The notes: generated from the sequence alone by a model not told the origin. A stretch of 64,000 nt of DNA from Plasticicumulans lactativorans (GCF_004341245.1 NZ_SLWY01000011.1:140341-204340); one strand, 5' to 3'; positions 1-8,994 are shown, numbered from the stretch's first letter. A program made the numbers and translations.

Positions 1-1007
1 GTCAGGCGCGCCAGCACGCGCGCGTTCATGTCCTCGCTGAAGAACTGGAAGTTGTCCCGCCCCGCCTGCTTGGCGTGGTACATCGCGGTGTCGGCGTTGC
101 GGATCAGCGCGTCGGCATCGGCGCTGGGCTCGGGGAACAGGCTGATGCCGATGCTGGTGCTCACGCGCAGTTCGTGGCCGGCGATGGTCAGCGGCGCGCC
201 CACCACGCGCAGCACCTTGTCGGCGATCAGCGCCACGTCCATGTCGCGCTGCAGGCGCTCGACGACGATGACGAACTCGTCGCCGCCGAGGCGGGCGACG
301 GTGTCCTCCTCGCGCACGCTGCGCCTGAGCCGGCCCGCGACCTCGGTGAGCAGCTGGTCGCCGGCATCGTGGCCGAGCGAGTCGTTGACGGTCTTGAAGC
401 GGTCGAGGTCGAGGAACAGCACCGCGACCTTCCAGCCCGCCCGGCGCGCGCGCGCCGTCGCCCGGGCCAGGCGCTGGTGCAGCAGCACCCGGTTGGGCAG
501 GCCGGTGAGCGCGTCGAAATGCGCCAGGTAGTGGATGCGCGCCTCGTTCGCCTTGCGCTCGCTGATGTCCAGCAGGATCGCGATGCAGTGCTGCGGCGTG
601 CCGGTGGCGTCGCGCACCTCGGTCAGGCTGAGCCACAGCGGGCAGTCGCTGCCGTCGTCGCGCCGGCCCGGCAGTTCGCCCTGCCAGGTGCCGTTCAGCG
701 CGAGCGCGGTGCACAGGCTGGCGTCGAGTTCCGGCCGCCGCCGCGGTGCGACGCGATCGAGCAGTGCCTGCCCCGCCACGGCTGCCGCCGCATGGCCGGT
801 GAGCGTCGTGAAGGCACGGTTGACCGCGACGATGCAGCGCCGCGCATCGGTGATCGCGATCGCCTCGTGGCAGTGCTCGAACGCCTGGGCGTACAGGCCG
901 AGCGGCTCCCCGGACGTGGCGGGCGCGTCGGCCGGGGCCTCCGTCGACGGCGAAGAGGCGGGGCCGGACGGGTCGTCGCAGCCCGGGTGCGGTTCGGACA
1001 CACTCAC
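1..1007 (-). CDS. PAS-GGDEF diguanylate cyclase, partial (C-terminus beyond window)
   Basis: Signalling protein expected to make (and perhaps degrade) c-di-GMP. Translating the reverse strand gives about 335 residues: a low-complexity N-terminus, a PAS-like sensor region, then a GGDEF domain with the intact active-site motif RLGGDEF (codons near 275-293) and the usual MYHAKQAGR end of the domain. The last visible residues, SEDMNARVLARL, resemble the linker to an EAL domain, so a phosphodiesterase domain probably follows outside the window (inference). No ATG fits the N-terminus; GTG at 1007 is chosen and GTG at 1022 is possible in the same frame. Long plus-strand open frames here are antisense shadows. 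Confidence 0.85.
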   Translation of the reverse strand, partial: MSVSEPHPGCDDPSGPASSPSTEAPADAPATSGEPLGLYAQAFEHCHEAIAITDARRCIVAVNRAFTTLTGHAAAAVAGQALLDRVAPRRRPELDASLCTALALNGTWQGELPGRRDDGSDCPLWLSLTEVRDATGTPQHCIAILLDISERKANEARIHYLAHFDALTGLPNRVLLHQRLARATARARRAGWKVAVLFLDLDRFKTVNDSLGHDAGDQLLTEVAGRLRRSVREEDTVARLGGDEFVIVVERLQRDMDVALIADKVLRVVGAPLTIAGHELRVSTSIGISLFPEPSADADALIRNADTAMYHAKQAGRDNFQFFSEDMNARVLARL

Positions 1008-1194
1008 GGCAGGGTCGCTCACGGTAGCGGAAAGGGTGGCGTTCCCTGCAGCTCGCACGTGGTGCACGCGCCACGTGTTCCTGCAAGGCTGCCGGATGCC
1101 GCCATGCACCGCAACCGCGCGTGATCGGGCCGGGCGGCGGGCGACGCGCCGGGCTGCTAGCATCCGCGCCCCCGCTTCCACCTCCGGCCACGCC

Positions 1195-1551
1195 ATGACG
1201 ATCACGCTCTACGGCATCGACACCTGTGCCACCGTCCGCAAGGCCCGCGCCTGGTTCGCCGAGCGCGGCGCCGCGCCGCGCTACCACGAGCTGCGCCGCG
1301 ACGGGCTCGCGCCCGAGCGGCTCGACGCCTGGATCGCCGCGCTCGGCACCGAGCGCCTGCTCAACACCCGCGGCACCACCTGGCGGCGCCTGCCCGAGGC
1401 GGCGCGCACGCACCTCGACGCCGCGGCCACCCGTGCCCTGCTGCTGGCGCAGCCGACGCTGATCAGGCGCCCGGTGGTCGAGTGGCCCGACGGAACCGTC
1501 AGCGTCGGTTTCGATGCCGAAGCCTTCGCTGCACGCTGCCCGGCGCCGTGA
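1195..1551 (+). CDS. ArsC/Spx-family reductase, YffB type
   Basis: Small thioredoxin-fold protein of 118 residues, the normal size of the family. The N-terminus reads MTITLYGIDTCATVRKARAW, the Spx/YffB signature in which the active-site cysteine (C11) follows the first beta strand and is trailed by a KA pair. The RGTTWR segment near residue 60 is also typical of the YffB group. Relatives are annotated as arsenate reductase-like, but YffB-type members lack proven arsenate activity, so the substrate is unknown. No ars genes lie nearby. It stands alone between a divergent diguanylate cyclase gene and a co-directional peptidase-like gene about 100 bases downstream. Confidence 0.85.
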   Translation: MTITLYGIDTCATVRKARAWFAERGAAPRYHELRRDGLAPERLDAWIAALGTERLLNTRGTTWRRLPEAARTHLDAAATRALLLAQPTLIRRPVVEWPDGTVSVGFDAEAFAARCPAP

Positions 1552-1648
1552 GCACCGCGCACCGCGCCGGCGCGCGCCGCGGTGCCGGCACGGCCGGCGC
1601 GGCCGCGCCGCACTAGGATTGGAGTCTGCCCCCTGCCGAGCCGCGATC

Positions 1649-2791
1649 ATGCCCAGCACCGTCAGCCCCCTCCTCCTGCCCGCCGCTGCGCCCGGTACCC
1701 GTCGCAGCCTCAGCGTGTGCCGCTGGGGCATGCCCGGGGCGCGGCCGAAGATCTACCTGCAGGCCGCGCTGCACGCCGACGAGCTGCCGGCGCTCCTGGT
1801 CGCACGCCACCTGCGCGCGCGCCTTGATGCCCTCGACGCTGCCGGGCAGGTCTGCGGCGAGGTGGTGATGGTGCCGGTGGCGAACCCGATCGGCCTCGCC
1901 CAGCAGGTGCTGGCGCGCCAGCCCGGCCGCTTCGACCTGGAGACCGGCAGCAACTTCAACCGCGGCTTTCCCGATCTCGGCGCGCCGCTGATCGCCCACG
2001 CGCGCGGGCGGCTCGGCGACGATGTCGCCGCCAACGCCGCGCTGGTGCGCGCGAGCCTCGCCGAACTCGCCGCCGAGGCGCCGGCCGAGCGCGAGGCCGA
2101 ACAGCTCAAGCGCGCGCTGCTCGGCCTGGCGATCGACGCCGACCACGTGCTCGACCTGCACTGCGACGGTGCGGCGCTGTTGCACCTCTACACCGCCGCT
2201 GCGCACGCGGCGAACGGCCGCCTGCTCGCGCGCGCGCTCGGGGCCGCCGTGCTGCTGCTCGAGGACGAGGCCGGCGGCGCGCCCTTCGACGCCGCCTGCT
2301 CGCTGCCGTGGCTGCAGCTCGCCGCGGCGAGCGGCGCGCCGCTCGGCCCCGGCTGCTTCGCCGCCACCGTCGAGCTGCGCGGCAAGGAGGACGTCAGCGA
2401 CGCGCTCGCCGGCGCCGACGCCGAGGGCCTGCTGCGCTACATGGTCGCCATCGGCGCGCTCAGCCTGACCGCGCGGGTCAGCGCCGCGCCGGCGACCGAG
2501 CCGCTGGTCGCCGCGCTCGATGCGGTCGACACGCTGCGCGCCCCGGTGCCGGGCCTGGTGCTGTACCGGCGCTGGATCGGCGACGAGGTCGCCGCCGGCG
2601 AGGTGGTCGCCGAGATCGTCGACCTCGACGCCGACACCGAGCACCGCACCCCGGTGCTCGCCACCACCAGCGGCCTGCTGTTCGCGGTCGAGGCGGTCAC
2701 CCGGCTGGTACGCCCGGGGCAGCGCCTGTGCATGATCGCCGGGCGCGAGCGCCTGGCCTACCGCAAGCCCGGCACGCTGCTCGCCGACTGA
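1649..2791 (+). CDS. Succinylglutamate desuccinylase/aspartoacylase (M14-like) family protein
   Basis: Predicted zinc carboxypeptidase-fold amidohydrolase of 380 residues. Visible metal-site elements are HADE near residue 40 (HxxE) and the histidine of VLDLHCDG near residue 170; the later TVELRG is a candidate for the catalytic glutamate. The family removes acyl groups from amino acids (AstE, aspartoacylase) or acts on related small amides. No other arginine-succinyltransferase genes are nearby, so a role in arginine breakdown is not supported and the substrate is open. ATG at 1649 is chosen because homology begins there; the frame stays open upstream but with composition unlike the protein. 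Confidence 0.82.
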   Translation: MPSTVSPLLLPAAAPGTRRSLSVCRWGMPGARPKIYLQAALHADELPALLVARHLRARLDALDAAGQVCGEVVMVPVANPIGLAQQVLARQPGRFDLETGSNFNRGFPDLGAPLIAHARGRLGDDVAANAALVRASLAELAAEAPAEREAEQLKRALLGLAIDADHVLDLHCDGAALLHLYTAAAHAANGRLLARALGAAVLLLEDEAGGAPFDAACSLPWLQLAAASGAPLGPGCFAATVELRGKEDVSDALAGADAEGLLRYMVAIGALSLTARVSAAPATEPLVAALDAVDTLRAPVPGLVLYRRWIGDEVAAGEVVAEIVDLDADTEHRTPVLATTSGLLFAVEAVTRLVRPGQRLCMIAGRERLAYRKPGTLLAD

Positions 2792-2806
2792 GCCGCCGTC
2801 GCGGGC

Positions 2807-4402
2807 TCAGGGCGGCAGGCGCGCGCCGGGCACCCGCGACAGCAGGTGCCCGGCGCTGTCGTAGTGCGGCGGCAGGCCGCCGTTGATCGCGCTGAGGTAG
2901 AACACGACCTCGTACGCGTCGTAGCGGCGGCCGGCGGCGGCCGGGTAGCGCCGGCGCAGCTCGGCGAGGATCGCGGCGTCGGTCTCGGCGAGCAGCGCCG
3001 GCGTCAGCAGCCCGCTGTCGTCGGCCTGGCTGTGCAGCACGTTGTGCAGGAAGTAGATCAGGTTCGCGAGCTGGCTCACCTCGCTCAGCGAGGGCTGGCG
3101 GATGCTCGCCGTGGTGTCGCGCTGCTGCACGCGCAGGTACGAAAGCTCCTCGAGCTTGGTGTAGATCTCCTCGACCAGGTAGGCGCTGCGCTGGTACAGC
3201 GGGTCGATGACCATCGTCCGCACCGTGCCCTGCTCGATCGAATCGCGCACCGCCTGCGGGATGTCCTCCCAGCGCGTGATGCGGGTGCCGGCCGGGATGC
3301 CTTCGGCGCGCAGCGAAGCCGGCGGCGCATCGCGCAGCCACGCCACCCAGTTCGCCCGCACCTGCGCCAGCTGCGCCTGCGCCTCGCGCTCGAACACCGG
3401 CTGCACCGGGTTGCCCGGATGACCGCTGCGCTCGCGGTACAGGTGATAGAGCTCGTGGCCGATCAGGCGCACCGCCTCGTGCGCGCGCTCCAGCGGCGCC
3501 CGCTGCACGCGCACCTGCGCCGCCTGCTCGGCGTCGTCCGGCGTCTCGGTGTCGCCGACGCTCGCCGCCGGCGTGCCGCGCACGCGCAGGTACCCGGCGA
3601 TGTCGTCGAGCACCGCCTGCGGCAGCTCGATCACCGGGGTGGCGCCTTCCCACGTCGAGCGCCCGCCGATGCGATGCGCGCTGCCGAGGTGCGACTCGCG
3701 CTCGCCTTCCGGCAGCACGCGGAAGGTGACGGCGGCCACCGTCACCCGCGCGCGGTAGCGATCCCACAGGCGCATCGCGGCGGCGAGCGTCGCATCGGGC
3801 TCGTCACCCGGGTGGTCGACGAAGCCGCGCACGTCGGCGAGCGTGCCCGGCGGCGGCGTGGCGGCGGCCGGCGCGTCCTGGCGCTGCAGCGCCGGCGCGG
3901 CGGCGCGCTGCTGCAGCACGTGGGTGAGCTCGTGCGCGAGCAGCGCGCGCCCGGGCTCGCTGCCCGGGCGGTAGGCGCCGGCGGCGAAGGCGATGTGCTC
4001 GCCGACGGTGAAGGCGGTCGCGCCGAGCCCGCGGGCGGCCGATGCTGCCGCGGCGTCGGCGTGGACGCGCACGCCGCCGAAATCGGCGCCGAAACGCGCC
4101 TCCATCGCAGCGCGCTCGCCGGCGTGCAGGGCTTCACCGCCGACGGGCGGTTCGCCGCCGGCGGCGGCCGGCGGGCGGGCCGACGGCGCCGCCAGCGCCG
4201 CGCCGTGCGCGGCGCGCGCGGCATTCGCCTCGGCCTCGCGCTCGGCCGCATCGGCCGCGGCCGCCTGCGGGCGTGCGCACTGCGCGGCGGTCGCGAAGCG
4301 CGCCCAGTGCGGATTGGCCGCGTGCGCGGCGTCGCTGCGGTGCGGCTGCGCCGCGGCTGGCGATGCCGGCGCGGGCCGGCGCAGGCGGGTCTCGCTCCAC
4401 AT
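2807..4402 (-). CDS. DUF4157 (eCIS-core) protein with second HExxH domain, 531 aa
   Basis: Residues about 85-165 form a DUF4157 domain: FGADFGGVRVHAD, a glycine-rich segment, then LLAHELTHVLQQ with HExxH at 157-161. DUF4157 is found in or near extracellular contractile injection system loci and in polymorphic-toxin-like proteins. A second motif, GHELYHLYRERSG (HExxH at 316-320) followed about 18 residues on by a glutamate (FERE), looks like an independent gluzincin-type metallopeptidase site. The N-terminus is disordered and Ala/Pro-rich with no signal peptide. ATG 4402 is preceded by a strong GAGGAG. It is the last gene of a three-gene cassette. Function is not known; an effector or toxin role is inference from the domain's usual context. 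Confidence 0.8.
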   Translation of the reverse strand: MWSETRLRRPAPASPAAAQPHRSDAAHAANPHWARFATAAQCARPQAAAADAAEREAEANAARAAHGAALAAPSARPPAAAGGEPPVGGEALHAGERAAMEARFGADFGGVRVHADAAAASAARGLGATAFTVGEHIAFAAGAYRPGSEPGRALLAHELTHVLQQRAAAPALQRQDAPAAATPPPGTLADVRGFVDHPGDEPDATLAAAMRLWDRYRARVTVAAVTFRVLPEGERESHLGSAHRIGGRSTWEGATPVIELPQAVLDDIAGYLRVRGTPAASVGDTETPDDAEQAAQVRVQRAPLERAHEAVRLIGHELYHLYRERSGHPGNPVQPVFEREAQAQLAQVRANWVAWLRDAPPASLRAEGIPAGTRITRWEDIPQAVRDSIEQGTVRTMVIDPLYQRSAYLVEEIYTKLEELSYLRVQQRDTTASIRQPSLSEVSQLANLIYFLHNVLHSQADDSGLLTPALLAETDAAILAELRRRYPAAAGRRYDAYEVVFYLSAINGGLPPHYDSAGHLLSRVPGARLPP

Positions 4403-4443
4403 CGCTCCTCCTCGCATCGGGCTTGCGCGCGCACCGCGCCCCC

Positions 4444-5052
4444 TCAGCGTAGCCCGCCTGCGCCGGCGAGCGGCGTGACCGCGAGGGTAAGCGCCGACCA
4501 GGCGAGTTCGACCCGCCCCGGCCGACCGTTCGCCGTCCAGGTGCCGGCGAGCGCCAGCCGCCCTGCCGCGGCGTCGAAGCGCAGGCGCTGCCGGCTGGCG
4601 GCGTCGAGCGCGAGCGGCGGCACGCCGGCCCAGGGCAGTGCCCAGACGAAGGCGGCGCGCTCGGGCGCGTTCAGGTCCTGCGGGAAGCGCCAGCCGCGCG
4701 CCCGGCAGATGCGCTCGAGCGCGAAGCGCGCGGCGACGGCGGCAAAGGCCGGCCAGGCGCCCGCGTGCAGCGTCACCGCCGCCACTGGCAGCAGCAGCAC
4801 CTGCACCGGCACCGGCTCGCTGCAGCAGGCCAGGCGCGCGCGCAGGCGCCACGCCGGCCCGGCCGCGCTGGCGACACGCCGCGCCCGCGGCAGCTCCGCG
4901 AGCGCGGCGATCCACCCCGGCAGCGGCGGGTACGGCTGCGTCGCCAGCACCTGCCACAGCGCCGCGTCGTCGGCACCGGCTGCACGGGCCGCGACGATGG
5001 CGGCCTGCAGCCAGCGCAGCGCCTGCGCGAGCCGCCGCGCCTCGCCGCTCAC
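4444..5052 (-). CDS. Uncharacterised protein between two DUF4157 genes, 202 aa
   Basis: I do not recognise this family. The GTG start at 5052 overlaps the TGA of the preceding DUF4157 gene (GTGA arrangement), so the two are almost certainly translationally coupled. The protein begins VSGEARRLAQALRWLQ, is Ala/Leu/Arg-rich, and holds a hydrophobic stretch around residues 75-100 (VQVLLLPVAAVTLHAGAW) and a Trp-containing C-terminal half that could form beta strands. No catalytic motif or signal peptide is evident. Its place between two HExxH proteins suggests an immunity, chaperone or loading partner, but that is position only. Confidence 0.6.
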   Translation of the reverse strand: MSGEARRLAQALRWLQAAIVAARAAGADDAALWQVLATQPYPPLPGWIAALAELPRARRVASAAGPAWRLRARLACCSEPVPVQVLLLPVAAVTLHAGAWPAFAAVAARFALERICRARGWRFPQDLNAPERAAFVWALPWAGVPPLALDAASRQRLRFDAAAGRLALAGTWTANGRPGRVELAWSALTLAVTPLAGAGGLR

Positions 5053-8000
5053 GGTCCGGTCGTGCCGCCCTGCGGCTGGCTCGGCGGCGCCGGCTGGCGC
5101 GACTCGGCGAAGCGCACCAGCGCGTAGATGTAGAGCGTGAACAGGATCGCGTCGCGGACGATGCCCGGCACCGCCTCCAGGAAGTTGTTCGCCGAGCCGT
5201 AGGCGATCCACGGGCTGCCGAGGATCTCGACCACGCCGATCAGCTTGTCGGCGACCGAGGCGCCGTGGCGGATGCGGCCGACGCCGCCGAAGGCGTAGGC
5301 GATGATCTCGTCGAGGTGGCGGAAGGTGGTGCGCAGCGCCGGGTTCTTGGTCGCGCCTTCGCGCAGGAACGGGAACAGCTCGCGCAGCCTGGCGTGCATC
5401 GCCTCGTGGTAGGCGGTGTCGGCGAGCTGGCCGCGGGTCTGCGCGCGCGCGCTCGTCGCGATCTCGCCGAACTTGCCGACCCAGGCCTTGAACCAGCCGC
5501 TGGTGTCCTTCGGGATCGTCGCGTCGATCACCGCCGTGGGGCGGTTCTTGCCCTTCAGGAGCTTCCACGCCTCGTCGACGAACTTGTCGAGTTCGGCCTG
5601 CACCGGCACGCTCTTCGAGCCGAACATGAAGCTCAGCATCGAGCGCGCGGTGAGCTCGTCGAGGCTCGCCAGCCCCTGCTTGCCGGCGATGCCCTCCAGG
5701 CGCGTCAGCAGGCGGCCGATCTCGGCCTGCACCGCGGCGTCGGCGGCCTGGCGCGTGCCGCCGGCGAGCGCGGCCTCGAGCTCGCGCACCTGCGTGTCGA
5801 TCAGGTCGAGCTCGGCGCCGGTGGCGCCGCGCGCGGCCGGCGCCAGGCGCTCGAGCTGGCCCTTCAGCAGCGCGATGAACTGCCGCACCGGCTGCCCGCC
5901 GTACTGCAGGTAGGGGGTGCCGGCGGCGTCGGCGGCGATGGCGCTGACGCGCTCGGCGATGGTCGGCCCGGCGGCGACGATGCGGTCGGTGACGCTCGCG
6001 CCCTTGACCGCGGTCTCGGCGGCGACCTCGCCGGCGACGGTCTTCGCCTCGGCGCCGCCGACGGCCTCCACCAGTTCGTTCGCGCGCTTGCCGACGGCCA
6101 GCTCCGCCTGCGTCAGCCCGCGCCCGGCGGCACCCGCCGCCGCGCCCTCGGTCTTCAGCTCGGCTTTCAGCATCTCCTTCTCGATCTCGGCCAGCGAGGC
6201 GCGCAGCGCCGCCGACGAGCCGGCCTTCAGGCCGCGCCAGGCCTGGCGCAGCAGCAGCGTGCCGGCGAGCACCAGCAGGCCGATCTTGAAGTAGCGCCAA
6301 TGCTCGCGGTCGCTGTCGGTGTACTTGTCCTTCTCGGTGCTGATGCTGTGGTCGAGGTCGAGGAACTTCTGCGCCAGGTACTCGCTGACGACGAACCAGA
6401 ACGCGCGCTGCAGGAAGGCGCGCGTCAGCGTCAGCGCGATCTGGCCGGTGGTCATCGCGGTCGCCGCCGAGGCCGCGCCGGCCTCGAGCGCGATCAGCGG
6501 CCCGGCGACCAGCGCGCCGGCGGCGACCAGCGACAGCGCGGCGTCGATCAGGCCGATGATCGCCTCGGCGTTGACCTTCTCCCACAACTGCTTGGACACC
6601 TCGGGGAGGTTGCCGCCGAGCAGCCACAGGTCCTGCACGATCCACTCGTTCTCGCCGATCACGTCGCGGTAGCGCTTGACCCAGAAGGTGGTGTGCGGGT
6701 CGAGCTCGCCGAGGCGCAGGTGCACCGGTTCGAGGTTGCCGTAGGTCTCCTTGTCGAAGTACTTCCAGTCGGCCCAGACGTTGCCGTGGCCCTCGCCCTT
6801 CTCGGAGTCCCAGGTCAGCTGCGACACCGTGCGCGCGAGCTCCACCGAGCTGTCGTCGACCCGGCGCGCGGTGAAGCCCTCCTTGTCGAGGTTCAGCGGC
6901 GAATCCTTCGGCGGCTTGAACACGCCGAAGCGCAGCATGCGCTTGGCGTTCTCGATGCCCTTCTGGCGCAGCTGGCGGATGTTCGGCCACGGCAGGAAGG
7001 TCGGCGTGGCGTCGCTGCCGATCTTCAGCACCAGGCCGAGCGTCTCCTCGGCGCGCGCCGCCAGCGCCTCGGCCTTGCCGGCGTCGCGCACCGGCGCACC
7101 GGCCGGCCCCGCCAGCAGTTCGAGCAGGGTGTCGTAGTCCTCGATGTCGGGCTTGCCCTTGAGCCGCGTCTCGATCTTCTCGGAGAAGCCGGCGAGCCAC
7201 TCGGCCGCCGCCTGCTCGGTCGCCGCCTCGCCGAGCTGCTTCTGGTAGAAGTGCGCGCGCACCGCCTCGCCGATCTGCTCGGCGCTGCGCTTGGGCAGGA
7301 AATACACCAGCCCCAGCGCCGCGATGTGCGGCTTGCCCGCCTTCCTGGGCTTCTTCGTGCCCGTGGCATCGGCCTCGCTGGCGTGGATCTCGGCGAGCAG
7401 GCGGTCGGTCTTCTCGCCCTCCGGCGGTTCCAGCCCGAGCTGGTCGAGCGCGGCGTCGACCACGTCCGGCCCGGCGAGGCCGAGGTAGGCGTTCCAGGTC
7501 GAGCCCTTCGGCTGCTTCGCGGTGTCGCCCAGGCGCTCGATGTCGAAGAAGTGGATGAAGTCGCGCTCGGCCTCGAACAGCGCGGCCACGCCCGGCAGCG
7601 CCTCCTCGCCGTAGAGCCGGCGCAGGATCGCGAAGCGGTCGGCGTCCTCGGTGCCCTCCGGCGGCTTGCCGTCGAACAGCAGCGTGTCGGTGCGCGCGCG
7701 CATGGCGTCGCCGAGCACGAAGGCCTGCTCCCAGAAGTCCCACAGCGCGGTGTTGCTGACCGAGACGTTCCAGCGCACCGTGAACTTCGCCTTGAAGATG
7801 TCGGCCAGCGCGCGGTTCCAGGCTTCGTCGGCGGCCTTGGCGTCGGCGGCGAGGATCGACGGCAGCAGGTGCCCGATCAGCGCCTTGTCGACCGCCTCGG
7901 CGACCTTCGGATCGTCGCGCGCGGCCTCGGCGATGCGCCGCAGCATCACGTAGGTGCGCGCGCCGAACACGCCGTCCGGGTCCTGCGGCACGCCGAAGAT

Positions 8001-8798
8001 CTCCTGGTCGGCGCCGCTCGCGTGGGCGAAGCGCTGCAGGCGGTAGGTCTCGTTGGCGTAGGCGATCGGGTAGTCCCAGGGGTTCAGCGAACCGAACGGC
8101 GTGATCGGCGCTAGCCCCAGGCGGTTCCACCAGTAGCGGTTCTTCTTCAGCACCTCGGGATAGGCGATCGGCAGCGTCTCGTCCTCGTCCGCCATCTCGA
8201 CGTTCTCGCCGTCGTCGGCGTGCAGCACCCCGGCCGGTGCGCGCACCGCCGGGCGCAGCCGCTCGGCGCCGCGGGCGTAGTCGCGCGCGAGCGCGCGCGC
8301 CTCGCGCTCGGCGGCACTCGTCGCCGGTGCGCGCGCGAGCGGCGCGGCGAGCGCGGCGGCCGCCGGCTGGCCGCGCCCCTGCACCACGTGCGCGAGCTCG
8401 TGCACCAGCAGCGCCCGGCCGGCGTGCGCGGCCGGGCGGTAGTGCCCGGCACGCAGCGCGATGTGCGTGCCGAAGGTCAGCGCCCGCGCGCCATGGGCAC
8501 GCGCCACGGCGTCGCCGGCGGCATCGGCGTGCACCCGCACGTCACCGAAGCCGCGGCCGAACAGCGGCTCGGCCTCGGCGCGCAGCGCCGCCGGCAGCGG
8601 CGCCCCCCCGGGCGGCGTGCCCGCGCCGGCCGCCGCCCGGCCGCCCGCCGCACCGCTGCCGGGGGCGGTGGCCAGCGCGAGCTGCAGCCAGTTCGCATTG
8701 CTCGCCGGTGCCGGAGGTGCCGCGCGTGCCGGCGCCGCCGCACCGGCCTGGCCCTCGCCGTGCTTCGCCGTCGCCCGCCCCCTGCCCGCCGTGTCCAT
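5049..8798 (-). CDS. Large DUF4157 (eCIS-core) protein with C-terminal HExxH domain, 1249 aa
   Basis: N-terminal disordered Ala/Pro/Gly segment, then DUF4157 at about residues 65-145 (GDVRVHADAA, later LLVHELAHVVQ with HExxH at 133-137). The 700-residue middle is unrecognised. It is followed by a hydrophobic stretch (IDAALSLVAAGALVAGPLIA and neighbours) that could insert into or cross a membrane. Near the C-terminus AYHEAMHARL gives a second HExxH at 1131-1135, followed about 25 residues later by HLDEIIAYAF, whose glutamate could be a third zinc ligand. A final hydrophobic helix precedes the end. ATG 8798 has a GAGGGGGG Shine-Dalgarno that overlaps the stop of an upstream remnant. The architecture suggests a delivered toxin or metallopeptidase; no eCIS sheath, tube or baseplate genes are present in the window. 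Confidence 0.8.
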   Translation of the reverse strand: MDTAGRGRATAKHGEGQAGAAAPARAAPPAPASNANWLQLALATAPGSGAAGGRAAAGAGTPPGGAPLPAALRAEAEPLFGRGFGDVRVHADAAGDAVARAHGARALTFGTHIALRAGHYRPAAHAGRALLVHELAHVVQGRGQPAAAALAAPLARAPATSAAEREARALARDYARGAERLRPAVRAPAGVLHADDGENVEMADEDETLPIAYPEVLKKNRYWWNRLGLAPITPFGSLNPWDYPIAYANETYRLQRFAHASGADQEIFGVPQDPDGVFGARTYVMLRRIAEAARDDPKVAEAVDKALIGHLLPSILAADAKAADEAWNRALADIFKAKFTVRWNVSVSNTALWDFWEQAFVLGDAMRARTDTLLFDGKPPEGTEDADRFAILRRLYGEEALPGVAALFEAERDFIHFFDIERLGDTAKQPKGSTWNAYLGLAGPDVVDAALDQLGLEPPEGEKTDRLLAEIHASEADATGTKKPRKAGKPHIAALGLVYFLPKRSAEQIGEAVRAHFYQKQLGEAATEQAAAEWLAGFSEKIETRLKGKPDIEDYDTLLELLAGPAGAPVRDAGKAEALAARAEETLGLVLKIGSDATPTFLPWPNIRQLRQKGIENAKRMLRFGVFKPPKDSPLNLDKEGFTARRVDDSSVELARTVSQLTWDSEKGEGHGNVWADWKYFDKETYGNLEPVHLRLGELDPHTTFWVKRYRDVIGENEWIVQDLWLLGGNLPEVSKQLWEKVNAEAIIGLIDAALSLVAAGALVAGPLIALEAGAASAATAMTTGQIALTLTRAFLQRAFWFVVSEYLAQKFLDLDHSISTEKDKYTDSDREHWRYFKIGLLVLAGTLLLRQAWRGLKAGSSAALRASLAEIEKEMLKAELKTEGAAAGAAGRGLTQAELAVGKRANELVEAVGGAEAKTVAGEVAAETAVKGASVTDRIVAAGPTIAERVSAIAADAAGTPYLQYGGQPVRQFIALLKGQLERLAPAARGATGAELDLIDTQVRELEAALAGGTRQAADAAVQAEIGRLLTRLEGIAGKQGLASLDELTARSMLSFMFGSKSVPVQAELDKFVDEAWKLLKGKNRPTAVIDATIPKDTSGWFKAWVGKFGEIATSARAQTRGQLADTAYHEAMHARLRELFPFLREGATKNPALRTTFRHLDEIIAYAFGGVGRIRHGASVADKLIGVVEILGSPWIAYGSANNFLEAVPGIVRDAILFTLYIYALVRFAESRQPAPPSQPQGGTTGP

Positions 8799-8807
8799 CG
8801 TCCCCCC

Positions 8808-8994
8808 TCAGCGCGCCGCGCAGCCGAGCACGGCTTCGAGGTGCGCGACCACCTGCGCACGCTGTGGCCCGACCAGCCTGGCGACGACCTCGTCCTGCTC
8901 CGCGTTCAACCCGCGACGGCGGGCGGGATGCCAGGCCATGCGCGGCGGCTGGCGGCCGGGACGGGGGATGGAACGCACGCCGGGTCGGTGTTCA
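8808..8994 (-). pseudogene. Short gene remnant upstream of the DUF4157 cassette
   Basis: Two overlapping reverse-strand frames look like one broken small gene. ATG 8994, with AAGGAG upstream, gives MNTDPACVPSPVPAASRR and stops at 8906. The adjacent frame holds LNAEQDEVVARLVGPQRA and ends with a TGA at 8808, ten bases before the DUF4157 start and inside its ribosome-binding region. A single frameshift near 8940 would join them into a protein of about 60 residues; alternatively 8808-8939 is an independent 43-aa gene. The family is not recognised. The position implies that the DUF4157 cassette once had a further upstream gene. Confidence 0.3.

Noticed and set aside
2846..8114. Very long plus-strand open frames opposite the DUF4157 genes
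   Set aside because: Arg/Ala/Gly-biased translations without motifs or ribosome-binding sites; the minus-strand proteins have clear domains.
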